A stretch of 5,832 nt of DNA from contig VBOK01000107.1 in assembly GCA_005877565.1 (NCBI GenBank), forward strand, positions 1 through 5,832, read 5' to 3'. Each line of letters begins with the position of its first letter. Position 1 is the stretch's first letter. The position numbers were made by a program, and so were the translations under genes. Below are positions 1 through 4,415 of this stretch, one piece after another. The DNA comes from Nitrospirota bacterium (lineage in GTDB: Bacteria > Nitrospirota > Nitrospiria > Nitrospirales > NS-4). Under the pieces are notes generated by a model. That model searched no databases. It was not told the DNA's origin and saw only the letters and a list, made by a program, of their open reading frames with translations.

Positions 1-302
1 TCCAATTCCTCCAGGACCGGTTTCTCCTTCTCGGCGTCCGTGACGCCGATCGTGCGGGTCCCCTTGAAGGCCATGTGCTCGTAGAGGTGCGCGACGCCCG
101 TGATGCCGCTATGCTCGTAGACGCCGCCGACCTTGTAGGTCAGATTGACGGCGACGATCGGCGCATGATGGCGCTCCATCAGCAGGAGGGTCAGGCCGTT
201 GGCGAGCCGGTGCTCGACGACCCGCTCTTCCAGATTCGCCGCCGAGGCAAGGCTGGCGAGGAGAATGAGGCTGAGGAGGAGGACGACGATCCGCTGGGGC
301 AT
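1..302 (-). CDS. M16 (pitrilysin-type) zinc metallopeptidase, N-terminal part, cut by window edge
   Basis: The first 100 codons of a minus-strand gene that runs off the left edge. Residues 1-22 look like a Sec signal peptide: an Arg near the N-terminus, a long Leu/Val/Ile core at about 5-18, and an Ala-Ser-Ala cleavage site near 20-22. The product should therefore be exported to the periplasm or membrane. The mature part matches the start of the M16 fold. HLYEH at residues 72-76 is the inverted zinc motif HxxEH (H72 and H76 bind zinc, E75 is catalytic) and sits in the usual GVAHLYEHMAFKGT context. The third zinc ligand would lie beyond the window. ATG at 302-300 shares one base with the TGA of the upstream HAD gene (TGATG), which implies translational coupling. 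M16 peptidases degrade peptides or process exported proteins; the substrate here is unknown. A second M16 gene often follows, but that cannot be seen. Confidence 0.9.
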   Translation of the reverse strand, partial: MPQRIVVLLLSLILLASLASAANLEERVVEHRLANGLTLLLMERHHAPIVAVNLTYKVGGVYEHSGITGVAHLYEHMAFKGTRTIGVTDAEKEKPVLEEL

Positions 303-949
303 CAGACGAACAACTCGATGAGGTCTTCCGGCTTCTCGATGAACCAGTCCGGATTGCAGGCGGCCATCTTCTCGCGGTTGCCCATGCCGTAGCCTACCGC
401 GCATACGCGAATACCGGCATTATGCCCTCCAGTGATATCGTTGGTGCTGTCGCCGATCAGGACCGCCCGCTCCTTCCCGACCTTCAGCTCGCCCAGGATC
501 TTGAGGAACATGCCGGGCTCCGGCTTGAGGCCGTACCCGTTGTCCCCGCCGACGACATAGGCAAAGTGGTGCGAGCCCAATCCTTCCAAAATCTTCTTCG
601 TGTACTCCAACGACTTATTCGTGGCGACGGCCTTGAGCTTGCGGGCGAAATGCTTGAGCACGGGCTCGACGCCGGGATAGAAGTGCGTGCGGTCGAGGCA
701 GTGGGCGAGATAGTGCCCCCGGAAGATCCGCAACGCCTCCTCGTAGCGTGCCTGGTTCTCCTCCCCGACGGCGAGGCGGAGCAGGCGCTTGATCCCGTCG
801 CCGACGAAGCTGAAGATCTCCTCCTGCGGGCGCAGCGGCAGGCCCAGGTCCCCCAGCGTGAGGTTGACGGCCGTGGCGATGTCCCACTTGGACTCGATCA
901 GCGTGCCGTCGAGATCGAAGATGAGCAGGTCGATCTTATGCTTCTGCAT
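302..949 (-). CDS. HAD-superfamily hydrolase, phosphoglycolate-phosphatase-like
   Basis: A 215-aa cytoplasmic phosphatase with all four HAD motifs. DLDGT at residues 12-16 supplies the nucleophile D12 and acid/base D14. T110 in VATNKS is motif II, K142 in LKPEPG is motif III, and GDSTND at 166-171 is motif IV (D167, D171 for Mg2+). The helical insert between motifs I and II (about 18-90) is a C1-type cap, as in Gph and PpaX. Family members dephosphorylate small substrates such as 2-phosphoglycolate or pyrophosphate; the exact substrate cannot be read from motifs. The length is normal for the family. ATG 949 is the only well-placed start. No Shine-Dalgarno is visible, but a consensus extended -10 lies just upstream, so the mRNA is probably leaderless. 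The stop overlaps the start of the M16 gene. A membrane-protein gene lies 29 nt upstream on the same strand. Confidence 0.9.
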   Translation of the reverse strand: MQKHKIDLLIFDLDGTLIESKWDIATAVNLTLGDLGLPLRPQEEIFSFVGDGIKRLLRLAVGEENQARYEEALRIFRGHYLAHCLDRTHFYPGVEPVLKHFARKLKAVATNKSLEYTKKILEGLGSHHFAYVVGGDNGYGLKPEPGMFLKILGELKVGKERAVLIGDSTNDITGGHNAGIRVCAVGYGMGNREKMAACNPDWFIEKPEDLIELFV

Positions 950-966
950 GGCGCGGCATTATAACA
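950..966 (-). promoter_or_regulatory. Extended -10 promoter of the HAD gene
   Basis: On the minus strand, 966-958 reads TGTTATAAT, a perfect TGnTATAAT extended -10. No good -35 is present at 16-18 nt spacing, which is tolerable for an extended -10 site. The expected transcription start, 6-8 nt downstream, falls at about 952-950, directly before the ATG at 949. The mRNA should have almost no 5' leader, which agrees with the missing Shine-Dalgarno. This would be an internal promoter, separating the HAD and M16 genes from the membrane-protein gene upstream. Confidence 0.65.
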
Positions 967-978
967 GAATGTGGAAGG

Positions 979-1335
979 TCAGAGGCGTTCGATGAGGAGG
1001 CCGACGATGGCCGCCAGCCCGCCGGTGACCGCGATCGCATAGCCGATGCCGCCGAGCACGAACCAGAGACGGATGCGGCGGTGTTCCTCCGGCGTGAGTT
1101 GGCCGTGGTGGCGTGTCGGATGAATCCACCACTTCGGAGGAAGATGACCGCGCTGGATCAGAATGCGGCGCAGCACCACATGGTACCAGAAGCCGGTGGG
1201 GATCCCTTCCACCAGCCCGGCCAGCAGCATGAGCAGGCCGATGTTATGGAACACGTGGGGCGTCAGGATGGTCACCAAGTATCCCAGGAGTCCGATCCCG
1301 GTGAGCGCGACCAGAAGAAAGATGATTTCATGCAT
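979..1335 (-). CDS. Small integral membrane protein of unknown function
   Basis: A 118-aa protein that I do not recognise. Three hydrophobic stretches are clear: about residues 4-24, 33-54 and 89-114. The last is long and glycine-rich and may be a hairpin of two short helices. The loop at about 56-88 is rich in Arg, His and Lys (LRR, PPKWW, HPTRHH, EEHRR), so it probably faces the cytoplasm. The start chosen is ATG 1335, because the hydrophobic segment begins right after it. The frame stays open for 43 more codons upstream, but those codons lie inside repeat copy A, and no Shine-Dalgarno marks either start. The TGA at 979-981 is 29 nt before the HAD gene, and the HAD promoter lies in that gap. 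It may be co-transcribed with HAD and M16. The coding call rests on the transmembrane pattern and an uninterrupted frame. Confidence 0.7.
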   Translation of the reverse strand: MHEIIFLLVALTGIGLLGYLVTILTPHVFHNIGLLMLLAGLVEGIPTGFWYHVVLRRILIQRGHLPPKWWIHPTRHHGQLTPEEHRRIRLWFVLGGIGYAIAVTGGLAAIVGLLIERL

Positions 1336-1345
1336 GGCGCGAGAC

Positions 1346-1478
1346 GGGGAACCCGTTGCTCTTTGAGCGGGTCCTGCCCCCGCATAGCCCAGCGCAGCTG
1401 GGCGTTTCGCCGTCGAGGTCCCGCAGACCCGGCTGTACGCCCTGCGCTGCTTCTGGGCGCCCATGCGGTGTCACCCGC
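1346..1478 (-). repeat. Dispersed mosaic repeat, copy A (inverted relative to copy B)
   Basis: Read on the minus strand, this block has three modules that recur at 3388-3641 on the plus strand. Module 1 (1478-1408) matches 3388-3458 at 69 of 71 positions with no gap. Module 2 (1398-1379) is identical over 20 nt to 3615-3634. Module 3 (1376-1346) matches 3583-3613 at 28 of 31 positions, including an identical 16-nt end (1361-1346). The block ends 10 nt before the ATG of the membrane-protein gene. Its minus-strand frame stays open and runs in frame into that gene. It has no transposase gene, and no terminal inverted repeats or target duplications that I could find. Confidence 0.85.
1387..1403. 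other. Perfect 7-bp stem, 3-nt loop hairpin inside repeat copy A
   Basis: GCCCAGC, a GCA loop, then GCTGGGC pair completely. The hairpin lies across the 5' end of module 2. Copy B keeps only the GCTGCGCTGGGC half (from 3615), so the stem is not conserved there. Neither strand has a U tract after it; the plus strand continues with GTTT. It is therefore not called a Rho-independent terminator. Confidence 0.55.
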
Positions 1479-1665
1479 TCGATTGCAACGGGTGGCTTCG
1501 TTGTCGATGAGGCTGAGGGGTGGCAGCGAGCGGGCCCCTGGCGGAGCGGAAGGCGGCGCACCTGAGTCTGCGGGGCTGCGACAGGGAAGCCGACTGAGCA
1601 CGTCAGGGTGGCTCGCTGACAGGACCCCGTAGCCGCAGGTGACAGGACCCGTCGGTGCGCGTGGG
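1479..1665. repeat. Gene-free spacer between cupin gene and repeat copy A, made of repeat-family words
   Basis: No convincing coding frame is present. The stretch contains a short direct repeat, TGACAGGACCC at 1617-1627 and 1640-1650 (23-nt period). The same CAGGACCC core occurs in both main repeat copies and at 5722-5736. It also contains GTCTGCGGGGCTGCGAC near 1566-1582, a degraded plus-strand relative of module 1. A 20-nt minus-strand word at 1548-1529 (CGCTCCGCCAGGGGCCCGCT) reappears at 5804-5824 with one inserted base. With copy A this gives a non-coding region of about 330 nt. No clear terminator is seen for the cupin gene. Confidence 0.5.
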
Positions 1666-1977
1666 TCACCGGGAGGCGCACAGCGTAACCACCACCTCGT
1701 CGCCGAAGACGTCCGCGGAGTGAACGACATTGGCGGCCAGGTCGAGCCGGTCGCCGGGCTCGAGGATTATTTCTTCGTCGTTGACTCGAACCCGCATCCG
1801 CCCACTGACCACCCAACGGATTTCGGCGTCGGGGTGGGCATGGTCGCCGTAGGCGTCCCCCGGCATCATGTCGAACCGGTAGGGCTTCAGGCCTTCCTGT
1901 TCCAGCCGGGCGCGGATCTTGTTGATGGTGACCTGCCCGGCGTTGGCAGGCCAGTGGGTCACGGTGACTTTCTTCAT
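1666..1977 (-). CDS. Single-domain cupin protein, probable metal-binding
   Basis: A 103-aa protein with one cupin barrel. Motif 1 fits G(X)5HXH(X)3E(X)6G exactly, with G40, H46, H48, E52 and G59. Motif 2 is PGDRLDLAANVVH, with P74, G75, D76 and H86. H46, H48, E52 and H86 are the expected metal ligands. Single-domain cupins include dioxygenases, isomerases and small-molecule sensors; the activity here cannot be assigned. There is no signal peptide, so it is likely cytoplasmic. The start is ATG 1977. A weak AGGG Shine-Dalgarno (1987-1984) lies 6 nt upstream, and an extended -10 lies at 2007-1999. It is divergent from hemL over an 87-nt spacer and may share regulation with it. The antisense frame of hemL stays open upstream into this gene, but that fusion is a GC-content artefact. 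Confidence 0.85.
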   Translation of the reverse strand: MKKVTVTHWPANAGQVTINKIRARLEQEGLKPYRFDMMPGDAYGDHAHPDAEIRWVVSGRMRVRVNDEEIILEPGDRLDLAANVVHSADVFGDEVVVTLCASR

Positions 1978-1998
1978 GGTATACCCTAACCAGAGAGG

Positions 1999-2007
1999 AT
2001 TGTAGCA
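1999..2007 (-). promoter_or_regulatory. Extended -10 promoter of the cupin gene
   Basis: On the minus strand, 2007-1999 reads TGCTACAAT, that is TGn plus TACAAT (5 of 6 to consensus). No clear -35 is seen at 2021-2028. Transcription would start near 1992 and give a leader of about 15 nt carrying the AGGG Shine-Dalgarno. The expected -35 zone overlaps the hemL -35 on the other strand, so the two promoters may compete. Confidence 0.55.
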
Positions 2008-2020
2008 GAAAACCCTGTTC

Positions 2021-2049
2021 TTGACGCTACCCGGAGGGCGTGTTAGAGT
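2021..2049 (+). promoter_or_regulatory. Sigma70-type promoter of hemL
   Basis: TTGACG at 2021-2026 (5 of 6), a 17-nt spacer and TAGAGT at 2044-2049 (4 of 6). Transcription would start near 2056, about 8-9 nt before the ATG at 2065. The sequence before the ATG is pyrimidine-rich (TACTTTTCTTT) and lacks a Shine-Dalgarno, so hemL would be translated from a very short leader. Confidence 0.55.
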
Positions 2050-2064
2050 TCCGTACTTTTCTTT

Positions 2065-3357
2065 ATGAAGACCACTGCCTCCAAAAAGCTCTTCGAGGCC
2101 GCGCTGCGGGTGATGCCCGGCGGAGTCAACAGTCCGGTCCGCGCCTTCAAGGCGGTCGGGACCCTCCCCCATTTCATCGCCCGCGCCAAGGGGGCCAAGC
2201 TTTACGACGCGGACGGCAACGCCTTCGTGGACTACGTGATGTCCTGGGGGCCGCTGGTCTTGGGCCACGCGCCGGCGCCCGTCGTCAAAGCGGTCGCGCG
2301 CGCGGCCGCGCGGGGCACGAGTTACGGCGCGCCGACGGCGCTCGAAGTCCAATTGGCCGAGATGATCGTCGAGGCCGTACCCTCGATGGAGCGCGTCCGC
2401 CTCGTCAGCTCGGGCACCGAGGCCGTGATGAGCGCGATCCGGCTCGCGCGGGCCTACACCGGGCGCGACGCGATCCTCAAGTTCGAGGGCTGCTACCACG
2501 GCCACGCCGATTCGCTGCTTGTCAAAGCCGGCTCGGGCGCCATGACCCTGGGTATTCCGGACAGCCCCGGCGTCCCGGCCGACCTGGCCCGGCACACGTT
2601 CACGGCCCCGTACAACGACATCGGCGCGGTCGAGCGCCTGTTGGAGGGACATCGGGGCAACTTCGCCTGCGTCATCGTGGAACCCGTGGCCGGGAACATG
2701 GGCGTGGTGCCGCCCCATCCCGATTTCCTGAACCGCCTGCGCGACCTGACCCACCACTACCGGATCGTGCTGATCTTCGACGAAGTCATCACCGGCTTCC
2801 GCGTGGCCTACGGCGGGGCCCAGGCCCGCTACGGCGTGACTCCCGACCTGACCTGCCTGGGCAAGATCATCGGTGGCGGGCTGCCGGTTGGGGTTTACGG
2901 CGGACGGGCCGATCTCATGAAGCTCATCGCGCCTGACGGGCCGGTCTATCAGGCCGGGACGCTCTCGGGGAACCCGCTGGCGGTCACGGCCGGCGTCGAG
3001 ACCCTGAAGCTGCTCAAGAAGTCCGGGGTGTACCGGCAACTGGAAGAACGCGGACGGCAGTTGGGCGAAGGGCTCAGCCGAGCCGCCCGCGAGGCGGGGA
3101 TCGCGGCGACGCTCAATCGAGTGGGGTCCATGATGACGCTATTCTTCACGCCCGGCCCGGTGACCGATTACGCCTCGGCCAAGAAGTCCGACACCCAGGC
3201 CTACGCGAAGTTCTTCCGCGCGATGCTGAGCCAGGGGATCTACCTGGCCCCGTCCCAGTTCGAGGCCGCCTTCGTCTCCACCGCCCACACGCCTGCGGAC
3301 ATCGCCAAAACACTGAAGGCGGCTCGCGCCGCCTTCAACAAACTCAAAATCAACTAA
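2065..3357 (+). CDS. hemL: Glutamate-1-semialdehyde 2,1-aminomutase
   Basis: A 430-aa PLP enzyme of class III aminotransferase fold that converts glutamate-1-semialdehyde to 5-aminolevulinate, the last step of the C5 route into heme and other tetrapyrroles. It is cytoplasmic and usually a homodimer. The N-terminal signature PGGVNSPVRAF (18-28) is typical of HemL. SSGTEA (115-120) binds the PLP phosphate, FDEVITGFR (238-246) carries D239, which contacts the pyridine nitrogen, and CLGKIIGGGLPVG (264-276) contains the Schiff-base lysine K267. AGTLSGNP (297-304) is the conserved loop of the partner subunit. The length is normal and no key residue is missing. ATG 2065 fits the family's usual N-terminus. 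No Shine-Dalgarno is visible. No other heme gene is in the window: hemL stands alone, divergent from a cupin gene and convergent with the CARF operon. No clear terminator follows. Confidence 0.97.
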   Translation: MKTTASKKLFEAALRVMPGGVNSPVRAFKAVGTLPHFIARAKGAKLYDADGNAFVDYVMSWGPLVLGHAPAPVVKAVARAAARGTSYGAPTALEVQLAEMIVEAVPSMERVRLVSSGTEAVMSAIRLARAYTGRDAILKFEGCYHGHADSLLVKAGSGAMTLGIPDSPGVPADLARHTFTAPYNDIGAVERLLEGHRGNFACVIVEPVAGNMGVVPPHPDFLNRLRDLTHHYRIVLIFDEVITGFRVAYGGAQARYGVTPDLTCLGKIIGGGLPVGVYGGRADLMKLIAPDGPVYQAGTLSGNPLAVTAGVETLKLLKKSGVYRQLEERGRQLGEGLSRAAREAGIAATLNRVGSMMTLFFTPGPVTDYASAKKSDTQAYAKFFRAMLSQGIYLAPSQFEAAFVSTAHTPADIAKTLKAARAAFNKLKIN

Positions 3358-3387
3358 ACTTCTCTAGCCGACGGGTTTGATTAACCG

Positions 3388-3641
3388 GCGGGTGACACCG
3401 CATGGGCGCCCAGATGCAGCGCAGGGCGTACAGCCGGGTCTGCGGGGCCTCGACGGCGTTTCGACCCGTTGCAGTTGGAGTGGGTGGTGCCGAGCGGGGC
3501 GCACCGATGAGCCAGAGCGCCTGCAGCCGAGTCCGCGGGGCTTCGACGGCGAAAGGCGCCGCTCAGCGGGGCTGCTCGGCGACAGGACCCACTCCGAGAG
3601 CAACGGGTTCCCCGGCTGCGCTGGGCTATGCGGGCAGGACC
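3388..3641 (+). repeat. Dispersed mosaic repeat, copy B
   Basis: This block fills most of the 290-nt convergent spacer between hemL and the 75-aa gene. Its order is module 1 (3388-3458), a diverged second module 1 (core 3519-3556), a diverged module 2, module 3 (3583-3613) and an exact 20-nt module 2 (3615-3634). The two module 1 cores, CAGCCGGGTCTGCGGGG at 3431 and CAGCCGAGTCCGCGGGG at 3524, are 93 bp apart. That is a multiple of three, so both can encode the same short pattern (SRVxGASTA) in one open frame. I do not call a protein: there is no ribosome binding site, and the frame runs on into antisense of the next genes. The block starts 30 nt after the hemL stop and ends 6 nt before the stop codon of the 75-aa gene. 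Confidence 0.85.
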
Positions 3642-3647
3642 AGCCTG

Positions 3648-3875
3648 TTATTCATCCTCGTCGGCGTCCGCCTTCTCCATGGCCTGCTGCTGCTCCATCG
3701 CGTTGTGCAACAAGGCGCGGATGAACATGGAGGCCACATTCCCCACGGACAGGCTACCTCCGGGAGGCACCGCGATCTTGCCTTCCTTGACCATTTTCTC
3801 CAGCCACTTCTTTTGATCCTGGCTGATCTGGAACTTGACCTCGACCAACTCTTCTTTTCCTCCGAATGGATCCAT
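3648..3875 (-). CDS. Small protein with ribbon-helix-helix-like pattern, last gene of the CARF operon
   Basis: A 75-aa soluble protein that I do not recognise by name. ATG 3875 is supported by a strong Shine-Dalgarno, AAGGAG at 3889-3884, 8 nt upstream. The first A of that site is the last base of the preceding gene's TGA. The predicted layout is a short strand (VEVKFQIS, about 11-18), a helix (QDQKKWLEKMV, about 19-29), a gly/pro turn (PPGGS, 37-41), a second helix (SVGNVASMFIRALLHNAM, about 43-60) and an acidic Gln/Asp/Glu tail. Strand-helix-helix at this size resembles CopG/Arc-type ribbon-helix-helix DNA-binding proteins, in which the strand pairs across the dimer. This is inference from pattern only. 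It could regulate its own operon or be an unrelated small protein. Its stop abuts repeat copy B, and no clear terminator follows. Confidence 0.7.
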   Translation of the reverse strand: MDPFGGKEELVEVKFQISQDQKKWLEKMVKEGKIAVPPGGSLSVGNVASMFIRALLHNAMEQQQAMEKADADEDE

Positions 3876-3883
3876 AGTGCTTG

Positions 3884-3889
3884 CTCCTT
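3884..3889 (-). promoter_or_regulatory. Strong Shine-Dalgarno of the 75-aa gene, overlapping the upstream stop
   Basis: AAGGAG on the minus strand, 8 nt before ATG 3875. It shares one base with the TGA (3891-3889) of the 35-aa gene. It is one of the few strong ribosome binding sites in the window, so the downstream protein may be made in relatively large amounts, with its initiation close to termination of the micropeptide. Confidence 0.8.
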
Positions 3890-3996
3890 CATTCCTTCTT
3901 TTTCTTGTCCGCAGGCTCTTTGAACAGGAGATAGATCAGGATCACGAAGCCGACCGCAACGCCGGCGATGGCGAGCCACGTGCCGATGTTCTGCAT
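3889..3996 (-). CDS. 35-aa single-pass membrane micropeptide
   Basis: A short frame, ATG 3996 to TGA 3891-3889, easily missed by length cut-offs. The peptide begins MQNIGTWLAIAGVAVGFVIL and continues with a short hydrophobic run and a charged tail (KEPADKKKKE, 26-35). This gives one transmembrane helix at about residues 7-25 and a lysine-rich, presumably cytoplasmic C-terminus, so N-out by the positive-inside rule. It starts 3 nt after the TAG of the ybgC-like gene, and its stop overlaps the Shine-Dalgarno of the 75-aa gene, which places it inside the operon. Its own ribosome binding site is weak, so coupling to the upstream gene is likely. The function is unknown: it could be a regulator or anchor of a neighbouring protein. 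Such a clean hydrophobic-then-basic pattern in a frame fitted this tightly between two genes is unlikely by chance. Confidence 0.7.
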   Translation of the reverse strand: MQNIGTWLAIAGVAVGFVILIYLLFKEPADKKKKE

Positions 3997-3999
3997 CGC

Positions 4000-4413
4000 C
4001 TACCGCGAGCCTTTCTCTAACCGCTCGCGCAGCGCGCGCGGCAGCTTGACCAGCTTGCCCTGCGTGTCCACGGCGACCAGCCGTGCGGAGCCTTCCACGA
4101 CCAGCCGCCCGCTCGCCTTCTCCCGGATCTCATGCGCAAAGGTGAAGCTGGCCGCGCGCATCTCCTTGAGCGTGGTGGCGATGGTCAGGGTCTCCCCGTA
4201 GCGGGCGGGCGAGCGGTAGAAGAGCTCGGCGTGCACGACGGCGAAGAGGATGCCGTCGTCCATGAAGGATTTCACTGAGAGCCCCAGCGTCTCCAGCCAG
4301 TGCGTGCGCCCCTGCTCGAAGTAGCGCAGGAAGTTGCCGTAGTACACCACGCCGCCGCAGTCCGTGTCCTGGTAGTAGATGCGGACGTCGAGGGTGTCGG
4401 TGTGGGCGCTCAT
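4000..4413 (-). CDS. ybgC: YbgC-family acyl-CoA thioesterase (hotdog fold, 4HBT)
   Basis: A 137-aa cytoplasmic thioesterase. Residues 11-30 carry the family signature RIYYQDTDCGGVVYYGNFLR, close to E. coli YbgC; D18 of the Asp-Thr-Asp motif is the expected catalytic aspartate. The rest matches the hotdog helix and strands, including RTHWLETLG (36-44), YRSPARYGE (66-74) and PRALRERL near the C-terminus. The family hydrolyses acyl-CoA or acyl-carrier-protein thioesters and in proteobacteria sits beside tol-pal genes, acting in phospholipid metabolism. No tol or pal gene is visible here. ATG 4413 is chosen over upstream in-frame starts because it fits the family N-terminus, lies 2 nt after the TGA of the CARF gene, and has GGAG (4425-4422) 8 nt upstream. 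It is the second gene of the four-gene operon. Confidence 0.93.
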   Translation of the reverse strand: MSAHTDTLDVRIYYQDTDCGGVVYYGNFLRYFEQGRTHWLETLGLSVKSFMDDGILFAVVHAELFYRSPARYGETLTIATTLKEMRAASFTFAHEIREKASGRLVVEGSARLVAVDTQGKLVKLPRALRERLEKGSR

Positions 4414-4415
4414 CG

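Noticed and set aside
422..964. Plus-strand open frame opposite the HAD gene
   Set aside because: It is the antisense shadow of a gene with all four HAD motifs, and it has no recognisable domain.
1978..3039. Long minus-strand open frame antisense to hemL, in frame with the cupin gene (457 codons in total)
   Set aside because: Its composition (Arg, Gly, Ala, His, Asp) is that of an antisense shadow in GC-rich DNA. hemL is complete on the other strand, and the cupin family start and promoter lie at 1977.
3358..3400. Rho-independent terminator after hemL
   Set aside because: Only a weak GCCG/CGGC pairing with a long loop and no T tract.
3388..3641. CRISPR array
   Set aside because: Only two diverged module 1 copies 93 bp apart, with no short identical repeats or regular spacers. 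The presence of a CARF gene nearby is not evidence for an array here.
1346..3641. Composite transposon around cupin-hemL
   Set aside because: The flanking copies carry no transposase gene, and I found no clear terminal inverted repeats or target-site duplications. Only inverted dispersed repeats can be claimed.
3402..3923. Plus-strand open frame through repeat copy B
   Set aside because: It starts inside the repeat without a ribosome binding site and runs antisense into two better-supported minus-strand genes. The open frame is explained by GC content and the 93-bp period.
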